NCBI GenBank assembly: GCA_046303115.1
Contig: JBKCGZ010000207.1
Coordinates: 1-64,000 of the forward strand
Direction of reading: 5' to 3'
DNA: 64,000 nt
Source: CAINEC01 sp046303115
Lineage (GTDB): Bacteria; Bacteroidota; Bacteroidia; AKYH767-A; OLB10
Part shown: one piece after another, positions 1 through 7,425 of the stretch
Position numbering within the stretch: the stretch's first letter is position 1
Layout: every line of letters begins with the position of its first letter
Program-made: the position numbers and the translations under genes
Notes under the pieces: model-generated
The model's database searches: none
Seen by the model: the letters and a program-made list of their open reading frames with translations, nothing else
Told to the model about the DNA's origin: nothing

Positions 1-912
1 CCGATTATCACAGGTTCGGATGCGGAAGGTGCAGGAGAGATGTTTCGTGTGTCGGTATTAAATCCGGAAAATCCTCCTCGCAACGAAGAAGGAAAGATTG
101 ATTATACACAAGATTTCTTCGGAAAAGAAACCAACTTAACAGTATCAGGTCAGTTAGAGGGAGAATTAGGAGCAATGGCACTTGGTAAGATCTATACGTT
201 TGGTCCTACTTTCCGTGCGGAAAATTCAAACACCCCTCGTCACTTAGCAGAGTTCTGGATGATTGAACCAGAGATGGCTTTTTATGATATTCATGATAAC
301 ATGGATTTAGCGGAGGATATGTTGAAGTACTTAATTCAATATGCACTCGACAATTGCAAAGACGATGTGGAGTTTTTGAATAACATGTACGACAAAGAAT
401 TATTAGCTCGCTTACAATCGGTAGTTGAAAAACCATTTAAGCGCATGAGCTATACGGAGGCGATTGATGTATTGATGCCACATAACGACAAGTTTGAATT
501 CAAAACAGAATGGGGTACTGATTTACAAAAAGAGCATGAGAACTTTTTAGTGGCTCACTTTGGTGGTCCAGTTATTTTAACGGATTACCCTAAGCATATC
601 AAAGCGTTTTACATGAAGCAAAACGACGATGGCAAAACAGTTCGTGCGATGGATGTATTATTCCCATGGATTGGAGAAATCATTGGTGGCTCGCAGCGTG
701 AAGAAGACTATACGAAGTTAAAAACGCGTATGGACGAAATGAATATTCCTGAGCATGAATTATGGTGGTATTTAGATACACGTAAGTTCGGTGCTTGTCC
801 ACATGCCGGCTTCGGATTAGGCTTTGAGCGATTAGTTTTATTTGTAACAGGCATGAGTAATATCCGCGATGTGATTCCTTTCCCAAGGACACCGAAGAAT
901 GCGGAGTTTTAA
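1..912 (+). CDS. asnS: Asparaginyl-tRNA synthetase, 3' part (5' end outside window)
   Basis: Charges tRNA-Asn with asparagine in the cytoplasm. The reading frame is open from base 1, so the gene starts upstream; 303 residues are visible and roughly the first 175 of a typical ~480-residue enzyme (including the anticodon-binding OB fold) are missing. The visible part is the class II catalytic core: motif 2 is in the FGPTFRAENSNTPRHLAEFW segment and motif 3 is near the C terminus at GFGLGFERLVLFVTG, followed by the IRDVIPFPRTP tail usual for AsnRS. The stop is followed by a GC-rich stem-loop and then a strong terminator. The tRNA it charges has a gene near the other end of the window (60508-60581). 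Identification is secure from motif order and the AsnRS-type tail. Confidence 0.97.
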   Translation, partial: PIITGSDAEGAGEMFRVSVLNPENPPRNEEGKIDYTQDFFGKETNLTVSGQLEGELGAMALGKIYTFGPTFRAENSNTPRHLAEFWMIEPEMAFYDIHDNMDLAEDMLKYLIQYALDNCKDDVEFLNNMYDKELLARLQSVVEKPFKRMSYTEAIDVLMPHNDKFEFKTEWGTDLQKEHENFLVAHFGGPVILTDYPKHIKAFYMKQNDDGKTVRAMDVLFPWIGEIIGGSQREEDYTKLKTRMDEMNIPEHELWWYLDTRKFGACPHAGFGLGFERLVLFVTGMSNIRDVIPFPRTPKNAEF

Positions 913-915
913 TGT

Positions 916-961
916 GCCTGCGAAGCAGAGCCCCGAAAGCCTTCGGGACACGCTTCGAGGC
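916..961. repeat. GC-rich cruciform-like inverted repeat (REP-like)
   Basis: The outer stem pairs GCCT at 916-919 with AGGC at 958-961 and CGAAGC at 921-926 with GCTTCG at 952-957, with G920 bulged. Inside it, CCCGAA at 932-937 pairs with TTCGGG at 942-947. The segment is far richer in G+C than its surroundings and has no T tract, so it is not a classic terminator. It resembles REP-type intergenic repeats, but only one copy is seen in this window. Confidence 0.6.
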
Positions 962-990
962 AGGTAATTTAAAATAATGTATTTTGATAC

Positions 991-1050
991 AAACAGGTGC
1001 GGGCCTATATTGTGCTTGCACTACTATAGGCAAACCCGCACCTGTTTTTT
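991..1050 (+). terminator. Rho-independent terminator after asnS
   Basis: A 12-13 bp perfect stem (AACAGGTGCGGG against CCCGCACCTGTT) encloses a further CCTATA/TATAGG and GTGC/GCAC pairing, and is followed by six Ts at 1045-1050. It ends the asnS transcript just before the rpoN promoter. The other strand also ends in a short T-rich stretch, so it could act both ways. Confidence 0.85.
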
Positions 1051-1096
1051 GTTGCGTACAATTACAAAAACCCTTTTATTCCCTCCCCTATTAACC

Positions 1097-1104
1097 TATA
1101 TTTG
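1097..1104 (+). promoter_or_regulatory. Bacteroidota -7 box (TATATTTG) for rpoN
   Basis: Exact match to TAnnTTTG, the -7 element of the main Bacteroidota sigma factor, only 11 bases before the rpoN ATG. No clear -33 TTG is seen. A start this close to the box would leave a leader of only a few bases. Confidence 0.6.
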
Positions 1105-1115
1105 TACTTTCGGTT

Positions 1116-2603
1116 ATGCAAAAATTAGGACTCCATCAGAAGCTTCTTCAGAAGTTATCGCCTCAGCAAATTCAGTTGATGAAATTGTTGCAGGTGCCTG
1201 CTGCATCGATGGAGCAACGTATCAAAGAAGAGTTAGAAATTAATCCAGCGTTAGAAGAAGGTGATGAAGAAGAGTTAGAACTTGACAACACTGACGAGGA
1301 AACATCCGAAGATGAGCAAGAAGAAAAAGATGATTTTGAAGACGAGAAAGAAGAGGATTTAATTGATAAGGATGATGATTTCGATATAGAAGATTATATT
1401 GATGATGATGATATCCCTTATTATAAAACGAATGTAAATAATTCTTCTCCCGATGATGAAAAGAGAGAAACACCAATAACGGTGAGTGTTTCTTTTCAGG
1501 ATATTTTACTTTCTTCACTCGGACTTTTACCACTCGATAATCATCATTACATTATTGCTCAACATTTAATTGGCAGCTTAGATGATGATGGTTATTTACG
1601 TCGTGATTTGAATTCCATCGTAGATGATTTATCGTTCTCTCAAAATATTCAAACCACACACGAAGAGTTAGAAGAAACATTAAAAGTAATTCAAACATTA
1701 GATCCTGCAGGAAGTGCAGCGCGTGATTTACGTGAGTGTTTATTGCTTCAGTTAGATCGTAAGAAACTAGAACATCATCCGCATGAAATTGCGTATCGTA
1801 TCGTTCATGATTATTTTGATGAATTCAGTAAAAAACATTACGAGAAAATTCAGAAGAATTTAGAATTAACAGACGAGCAACTAAAAGAAGCGATTCATGA
1901 TATTGTTAGTTTAAATCCTCGTCCGGGAGGAGGTTCAGCTGAAGAAACACGTAGCTCACAGCAGATTATTCCTGATTTTATTTTGATGGTGAATAATGGC
2001 GAGTTAGAACTTTCTCTAAATTCTCGTAATGAACCTGATCTTCGAGTGAGTCGTTCGTTTCAGGAGATGTTGCAAGCCTATGCTCGCGATAAAAAAAGTG
2101 TGAACAAAGAAGCCATCACTTTTATTAAATCGAAGATTGATTCAGCGCGTTGGTTTATTGATGCTATTCGTCAACGACAAATCACTTTGTACACTACTAT
2201 GCAAGCCATCATGGAGCATCAGAAGGATTATTTCCTGAATGGTGATGAACGTCAGTTGAAGCCGATGATCTTGAAAGATATTGCCGAGATGGTGCAGATG
2301 GATATTTCGACAGTATCGAGAGTAGCGAATAGTAAATATGTAGAAACGCCATACGGGACTTTCTTACTGAAATATTTTTTCTCCGAAGGATTACAGACTG
2401 ATTCAGGCGAAGAAGCATCGAGCCGTGAGATTAAGAAAATTTTAGAAGATGCTATTGGAGGCGAAGATAAACGCAAGCCACTTCCAGACGAGAAACTAGC
2501 TGAGTTGCTCAATAGCAAAGGCTATAATATTGCCCGCCGTACGGTAGCTAAATACCGCGAACAATTAAATATTCCGGTAGCACGACTTCGTAAAGAAGTT
2601 TAA
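1116..2603 (+). CDS. rpoN: RNA polymerase sigma-54 factor
   Basis: Alternative sigma factor that needs AAA+ activators to open -24/-12 promoters. The 495-residue product has the three expected parts. Region I (about 1-50) is glutamine/leucine-rich and contacts activators. Region II (about 50-110) is very acidic, with long runs of D and E. Region III (110-495) is the core-binding part, then the helix-turn-helix and the RpoN box ARRTVAKYRE at about 476-485. The ATG at 1116 gives the standard MQKLGLHQKL-type N terminus; a longer overlapping frame starting at 977 is a shadow. No sigma-54 activator is encoded in the window, and the downstream lysS has its own promoter. Confidence 0.97.
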   Translation: MQKLGLHQKLLQKLSPQQIQLMKLLQVPAASMEQRIKEELEINPALEEGDEEELELDNTDEETSEDEQEEKDDFEDEKEEDLIDKDDDFDIEDYIDDDDIPYYKTNVNNSSPDDEKRETPITVSVSFQDILLSSLGLLPLDNHHYIIAQHLIGSLDDDGYLRRDLNSIVDDLSFSQNIQTTHEELEETLKVIQTLDPAGSAARDLRECLLLQLDRKKLEHHPHEIAYRIVHDYFDEFSKKHYEKIQKNLELTDEQLKEAIHDIVSLNPRPGGGSAEETRSSQQIIPDFILMVNNGELELSLNSRNEPDLRVSRSFQEMLQAYARDKKSVNKEAITFIKSKIDSARWFIDAIRQRQITLYTTMQAIMEHQKDYFLNGDERQLKPMILKDIAEMVQMDISTVSRVANSKYVETPYGTFLLKYFFSEGLQTDSGEEASSREIKKILEDAIGGEDKRKPLPDEKLAELLNSKGYNIARRTVAKYREQLNIPVARLRKEV

Positions 2604-2658
2604 AATTAATTTTTGTGTTATTCCCTTTTTCTGATTCTAAAAAATAGGGTAAAAAACT

Positions 2659-2666
2659 TACCTTTG
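2659..2666 (+). promoter_or_regulatory. Bacteroidota -7 box (TACCTTTG) for lysS
   Basis: Exact TAnnTTTG match, 27 bases before the lysS ATG and downstream of the rpoN stop. An AGGA-like stretch at about 2682 lies between it and the start codon. Confidence 0.6.
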
Positions 2667-2693
2667 CACTCTACTTTGTGAAGGAAAAGAAAT

Positions 2694-4412
2694 ATGTCGC
2701 AACATTTATCAGAACAAGAGATTTTTCGTCGTAAGAGTCTCGAAGAATTATTAAGCATGGGTATTAATCCTTACCCTGCTGAGTTATATCCCGTGAATTG
2801 TTATTCAGAACAAATTCATACAGGATTTGATGCTAACCCAGATGCCTTTAAAGAGGTAATTGTTGCAGGTCGTATTATGTCGCGCCGCATCATGGGAAAT
2901 GCATCGTTTGCTGAATTGCAAGATGCGCAAGGAAGAATTCAGCTTTACTTTAAGCGTGATGAAATTTGTCCTGCTGAAGACAAGACGTTATACAATACCG
3001 TTTTCAAAAAACTAATTGATACGGGTGATATCATCGGTGCGAAAGGATATGCTTTCCGCACGCAGATGGGAGAACTTTCTATTCACGTTTCTGAATTTAC
3101 GATTCTTTCGAAGTCGTTGCATCCATTGCCAACAGTGAAAGAAAAAGACGGAGAGGTATTCGATGCATTCAGTGATCCTGAACAGCGTTATCGTCAACGT
3201 TATATCGATTTAATTGTAAACCCTCACGTGCGCGAAACTTTTGTGAAGCGTTCGAAGTTGGTGAATAGCATGCGCTCGTTTTTAAATGAGAAAGGATATC
3301 TAGAAGTTGAAACTCCTATTCTTCAACCGTTGTATGGTGGTGCTGCTGCGCGTCCGTTTAAAACACATCATAACACACTCGACATGACGCTTTACTTACG
3401 TATTGCGAATGAGCTTTATTTGAAGCGTTTGATTGTTGGTGGTTACGATGGTGTATTTGAATTTGCAAAAGATTTCCGCAACGAAGGAATGTCGCGTTTT
3501 CATAATCCAGAATTTACGCAAATGGAATTGTATGTTGCGTACAAAGATTATAACTGGATGATGGAGACAGTGGAAGCCATGGTAGAGAAAATTGCTTTAG
3601 ATCTTCACGGGAAAACAGAAGTACAAGTTGGAGAGCACATGATTAATTTCGCGCGTCCTTGGAAACGTTTTACGATGTATGAAGCGATTCAACATTTTAC
3701 AGGCGTTGATATTTCTGAAATGAATGAAGATGAGATGCGTGAAGCTGCGAAGAAGTTAGGTGTTGAAGTAGATGCATCGTTAGGTCGTGGAAAAATTATA
3801 GATGAGTTATTTGGTGAGTTCTGCGAGCCAAAATTAATTCAGCCTACTTTCATTACGGATTATCCAGTAGAGATGAGTCCACTAGCGAAGAAGCACCGTA
3901 GCAAAGAAGGGTTAGTAGAACGCTTTGAAGCGATTTGTAATGGTAAAGAAATTTGCAATGCTTACTCTGAGTTAAATGATCCTATTGATCAACGTAAGCG
4001 TTTTGAAGAGCAGTTAGAGTTAGGTAAGCGTGGCGATGAAGAAGCAATGATGTTGGATGAAGATTTCCTTCGTGCCATTGAATTCGGGATGCCTCCTACA
4101 TCAGGATTAGGAATTGGTATTGATCGTTTATCGATGATCATGACGAACTCTCCTTCTATTCAAGATGTATTGTTCTTCCCTCAGATGCGTCCTGAGTTAA
4201 CAGGTGCAGGAGTGGTGAAAGAAGAAGCGGTATTAGATGGAGTTCCTTCTCCTTGGGACGAAGTGCTGATGAAAATGGGTATCACAACAAGTCAGCAACT
4301 AAAAACAATGAACCCTAATAAGTTGTTTAATGACTTAGGCGGAATGCGTAAAAAACTTAAAATAGAATCCTCTCTTCCTTCTTTAGATGATGTGAAGAGT
4401 TGGATGTCGTAA
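2694..4412 (+). CDS. lysS: Lysyl-tRNA synthetase, class II
   Basis: Attaches lysine to tRNA-Lys. The 572-residue protein has an N-terminal OB-fold anticodon-binding domain (about 55-165) and a class II core with motif 1 near RQRYIDLIVN, motif 2 at FAKDFRNEGMSRFHNPEFTQ and motif 3 at GLGIGIDRLSMI. A C-terminal extension of about 65 residues after motif 3 (from roughly 505) makes it longer than the ~505-residue enterobacterial enzyme; long LysRS of this kind is usual in Bacteroidota, and the extension resembles a short helix-hairpin-helix-like segment (MGITTSQQLKTM). Own promoter upstream, terminator directly downstream. Confidence 0.97.
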   Translation: MSQHLSEQEIFRRKSLEELLSMGINPYPAELYPVNCYSEQIHTGFDANPDAFKEVIVAGRIMSRRIMGNASFAELQDAQGRIQLYFKRDEICPAEDKTLYNTVFKKLIDTGDIIGAKGYAFRTQMGELSIHVSEFTILSKSLHPLPTVKEKDGEVFDAFSDPEQRYRQRYIDLIVNPHVRETFVKRSKLVNSMRSFLNEKGYLEVETPILQPLYGGAAARPFKTHHNTLDMTLYLRIANELYLKRLIVGGYDGVFEFAKDFRNEGMSRFHNPEFTQMELYVAYKDYNWMMETVEAMVEKIALDLHGKTEVQVGEHMINFARPWKRFTMYEAIQHFTGVDISEMNEDEMREAAKKLGVEVDASLGRGKIIDELFGEFCEPKLIQPTFITDYPVEMSPLAKKHRSKEGLVERFEAICNGKEICNAYSELNDPIDQRKRFEEQLELGKRGDEEAMMLDEDFLRAIEFGMPPTSGLGIGIDRLSMIMTNSPSIQDVLFFPQMRPELTGAGVVKEEAVLDGVPSPWDEVLMKMGITTSQQLKTMNPNKLFNDLGGMRKKLKIESSLPSLDDVKSWMS

Positions 4413-4416
4413 TAAG

Positions 4417-4442
4417 AAAGGCCGGGTAATTCCGGTCTTTTT
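4417..4442 (+). terminator. Terminator after lysS
   Basis: AAAGGCCGG pairs with CCGGTCTTT (one G-T pair), followed by five Ts. It lies only 8 bases before the next start codon, so the M28 peptidase gene probably depends on partial read-through. Confidence 0.75.
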
Positions 4443-4449
4443 AATTAAA

Positions 4450-6138
4450 ATGAAAATTATGAAAAAAAGAATTTTATTACTGATTGCTGTTGCAGCGTTT
4501 ACACTAACTAACGGTTATGCACAGCTGAACGAAGCAAAGGTTACTCCGAATCTTAAAAAGCATATTTCTACGTTAGCTTCTGATGAGTATGGTGGACGAG
4601 AGCCAGGAACAAAAGGCGAAGTACTAGCTTATACGTATATCAGCAAGCAGTTTAAAGAAATTGGCCTGAAAGAGAAAGGCACTAATGGCTACTTGCAGGA
4701 ATTTAAGTTTGTGAAATCCGTAAGTATGGATGCATCTTGCGCTATGACGATTAACAGTCAAGCAGTGAAAGCGAATGATGAATTCTTTTTACTTCCTTAC
4801 TCGAATGATACAACTATGAGTGGTGTTACAAAGTATTTTAACTACGGAATTATTTCGCCAAAAAATAATTACAACGATTATTCAGAGTTGCAATCAACAG
4901 ATCGATTGCCTTTTATTCTCGTAATGGAATACGGTACTCCTGATCATGCTGGTCCGCATAGTAAGTACAGTGACGATGCTGACATTCGCACACGTATTGA
5001 TAATGCTATTAAGTTTGGTGCAACGGGTGTTATCTTTATTAATAGCAGTAAAGATGAACAAGACCCTGAAATCGATTTTAGTAACCGCATTACCGTGAGT
5101 AAAATTCCCGTGGCTTTTGTGAAAGGAGCAATGGCTACTGAATTGAAGAATCGAAGTTGTAATGTAACCATGACTACCAAATTGTATAAAGAGGAGGTCA
5201 GCGGACATAACATCATTGGATTCATTGACAATAAAGCAGAATACACAGTGGTAATTGGTGCGCATTACGATCACTTAGGTTTAGGCGGACATGAATCGCT
5301 TTATCGCGGAGAGCCTGCGGTGCATAATGGTGCTGATGATAATGCCAGTGGCACAGCAGCATTAATTGAGTTAGCGCGTTTTTTAAAAGCAAACGGACCA
5401 AAAGGCAATAACTATTTAATCATGGCTTATTCGGGAGAGGAAAAAGGATTGTTAGGCTCTGGTTATTTTGTAAAGAATCCTACGTTATCACTTAGCAAAA
5501 TGAATTACATGTTAAACATGGACATGGTAGGACGTTTGAAAAAAGAAGATCCAACTGTTTTGATCAATGGTGTAGGAACTTCGGATGCTTGGAAGATTAC
5601 AATGAACTATATTAAAGTAGATAGTTTAAAAGCGAAGACAACTGAATCAGGTGTTGGCCCTTCTGATCATACTTCGTTTTACTTGAAAGATATTCCTGTG
5701 TTGCATTTTTTCAGTGGGACACATAACGATTATCATAAACCAAGCGATGATGAAAATTTAATCAACTATCCTGGTGAAGTTGCTATCATGAATTACATCG
5801 TTCAATTAGTACAACGATTAGATGATAAAGGAAAATTAAATTTCATCAAGACAAAAGAAGAGACGAATGAAGATGCACCTCGCTTTAAAGTAACTTTAGG
5901 TGTTGTTCCTGATTATGCATTTGATGGAGCAGGAATGCGTATTGATGGCGTAAGTGAAAATAAGCCCGCATCGAAAGCAGGATTAAAAGCAGGAGATGTT
6001 GTAACGCAGATTGGAGAAGAGAAAGTGGTGGATATGATGAGTTACATGAAAGCACTCGGTAAATTTTCAAAAGGCGATGTTGTTCCTGTGAAGATTTTGA
6101 GGGATAAGGTGGAGATGGTGGTGAGTGTTACTTTTTAA
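4450..6138 (+). CDS. Secreted M28-family zinc aminopeptidase with PA and PDZ domains
   Basis: A 562-residue exported metallopeptidase, probably periplasmic or surface-linked, removing N-terminal amino acids from peptides. A signal peptide spans about 1-25 (KKRILLLIAVAAFTLTNGYAQ); M4 may be the true start. A PA-like segment (about 95-255) precedes the catalytic core. The two-zinc ligand set is visible: GAHYDHLG (His, Asp), NGADDNASG (bridging Asp), YSGEEKGL (Glu pair), NMDMVG (Asp) and the final His in the HFFSGTHNDYHKPSD stretch. A PDZ domain lies at about 470-562 (from FKVTLGVVPDY). No sorting domain is present. It follows lysS with a terminator between, so coupling is weak. Substrate is unknown. 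Confidence 0.9.
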   Translation: MKIMKKRILLLIAVAAFTLTNGYAQLNEAKVTPNLKKHISTLASDEYGGREPGTKGEVLAYTYISKQFKEIGLKEKGTNGYLQEFKFVKSVSMDASCAMTINSQAVKANDEFFLLPYSNDTTMSGVTKYFNYGIISPKNNYNDYSELQSTDRLPFILVMEYGTPDHAGPHSKYSDDADIRTRIDNAIKFGATGVIFINSSKDEQDPEIDFSNRITVSKIPVAFVKGAMATELKNRSCNVTMTTKLYKEEVSGHNIIGFIDNKAEYTVVIGAHYDHLGLGGHESLYRGEPAVHNGADDNASGTAALIELARFLKANGPKGNNYLIMAYSGEEKGLLGSGYFVKNPTLSLSKMNYMLNMDMVGRLKKEDPTVLINGVGTSDAWKITMNYIKVDSLKAKTTESGVGPSDHTSFYLKDIPVLHFFSGTHNDYHKPSDDENLINYPGEVAIMNYIVQLVQRLDDKGKLNFIKTKEETNEDAPRFKVTLGVVPDYAFDGAGMRIDGVSENKPASKAGLKAGDVVTQIGEEKVVDMMSYMKALGKFSKGDVVPVKILRDKVEMVVSVTF

Positions 6139-6154
6139 AAATATTTTATTTTTT

Positions 6155-6188
6155 AAAAAAGGGAGAAATATAAATTTCTCCCTTTTTT
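6155..6188 (+). terminator. Terminator after the M28 peptidase
   Basis: AAAAAAGGGAGAAAT pairs with ATTTCTCCCTTTTTT around a four-base loop and ends in a long T run. The A tract on the left makes it work for transcripts from either strand. Confidence 0.85.
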
Positions 6189-6242
6189 TATGAAGTGTTA
6201 GAACACATTATTACTTTTCTTTATACTCAAGCCGTATAGGCT

Positions 6243-6662
6243 CCTACTTTTTTCTGTAGCAAAAAAAGTAGGCAAAAATGCCACCGCTGTAAAATAATTG
6301 CGGAGCTACCTTCATGCGCAACGGAAATAATCGAACTCACCCTGTAGTAAAAATATACTACAGGTCTCAAACACCGCTTATTTCTAATCGTTGCTTATTC
6401 CGGTATCTAATTTCCGCAATTGTTTTAAGGCGGAATTTTGTTTAGTATATAACCAAAAATTTAAAAAAATATTGGCCTCAGTTTATTCGGTTTTTGACGA
6501 AGGTAAAATTGCGTTAAGCAAATTTAGAAGTTCCGAGCCTGTGAGGAAATCACTGAATTTGTAGCAATTTTAACAAGGAAAAAATTTGCTTGCAAAAGAA
6601 TAAAGTGCAGCCTTGACTTTTTCTTTGGTTCTTTCATTTTGTGTCAAGACAAAAGAAAGAAC
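6243..6662. repeat. Composite fold-back (MITE-like) intergenic element
   Basis: This fills most of the 680-base gene-free stretch 6139-6818. Five inverted repeats are nested or in series: CCTACTTTTTT/AAAAAAAGTAGG at 6243-6272; a 21-base pair of arms, 18 matching, at 6284-6304 and 6413-6433; CCTGTAGTA/TACTACAGG at 6341-6364 near the middle of that pair; a long hairpin at 6504-6572 (TAAAATTGC/GCAATTTTA outside CAAATTTAG/CTGAATTTG); and GTTCTTTC/GAAAGAAC at 6628-6662. No frame of useful length is open. The two end hairpins look alike in design. It could be a non-autonomous mobile repeat or a structured RNA; I infer the former. Confidence 0.6.
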
Positions 6663-6802
6663 TTCCCCAAATTTATCATAAATTTAGAATTACAATAGAA
6701 TGAATAATTGCATATTAAATTGTTATTCAAAATGCTCATTAATCCAAAAAAATGTGTTATCATTTAAACTTCTCTTCAAGAGTATAAAATATTTAATAAT
6801 AC

Positions 6803-6810
6803 TAAATTTG
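6803..6810 (+). promoter_or_regulatory. Bacteroidota -7 box (TAAATTTG), almost touching the start codon
   Basis: Exact TAnnTTTG match ending 8 bases before the ATG at 6819, so the mRNA would be leaderless or nearly so. No clear -33 element is seen. Confidence 0.55.
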
Positions 6811-6818
6811 CAAACGAA

Positions 6819-7346
6819 ATGACCAACGAAGAAGTAGAAAAAATAATCAACGAAGTATTCCCGGGATTAACCTTATACTATCGTGATGCAGATTTATCGA
6901 AGGAAGTAATTTCGAATTATCAATCGCGACAAATTATAATGGAACCAGCATTTGTTGATTGCTCGTATATGGGAGGATTCCCGACAGGAAATACGCGTTA
7001 TTTAATTGCGAGTAATAAAGCGGCGGATTTAGGTCGTGTGCAACCGGAAGTTGCTAAATACGGAATGATGGTATTAAATGCAGGCTCGTTTTTTAAAGTA
7101 TTAGACATCTACGAAATTGACGGCTATACGCAGGTGTTACTCTTGCATATTCCTTCGCAGGCGGTCGACTTTTTCAAGATCACGAATTCGAACTTAGAGC
7201 AAACCGTGATTGATAAATGTCGCGCACTATTTGAAAAGCGAATGACAGATGCAATCGTTCCTGAGCTCAACGAAGAGGGCTGGAAGCAACGAGTTGACTT
7301 CCCGTTAGGAATGAGTAAAGAAGGGAAATTGTATTTTCAGGAATAA
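6819..7346 (+). CDS. Conserved-looking cytoplasmic protein of unknown function
   Basis: I do not recognise the family. The 175-residue product has no signal peptide, no membrane segment and no known catalytic motif. It is a compact mixed alpha/beta sequence with an acidic N terminus (MTNEEVEKIINEVFPG) and a central stretch PTGNTRYLIASNKAADLG. Codon use resembles its neighbours. It has its own promoter and sits alone, facing the ribonucleotide reductase gene convergently across a shared terminator region. The fold-back element lies upstream. Confidence 0.8.
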   Translation: MTNEEVEKIINEVFPGLTLYYRDADLSKEVISNYQSRQIIMEPAFVDCSYMGGFPTGNTRYLIASNKAADLGRVQPEVAKYGMMVLNAGSFFKVLDIYEIDGYTQVLLLHIPSQAVDFFKITNSNLEQTVIDKCRALFEKRMTDAIVPELNEEGWKQRVDFPLGMSKEGKLYFQE

Positions 7347-7363
7347 AATCTATTTATATAATA

Positions 7364-7397
7364 ATAAAAAAAGTCCCGAGCTTTTACACTCAGGACT
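7364..7397 (-). terminator. Terminator of the ribonucleotide reductase gene
   Basis: On the minus strand AGTCCTGAG pairs with CTCGGGACT (9 bp, one T-G pair) and is followed by seven Ts. It lies about 30 bases past the nrdA stop codon. Confidence 0.8.
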
Positions 7398-7425
7398 GGG
7401 TTGGTTTATGGTTAGATTGTATTTT

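Noticed and set aside
977..1243. 88-residue frame overlapping the start of rpoN
   Set aside because: Runs through the asnS terminator and into rpoN in another frame; rpoN is the real gene.
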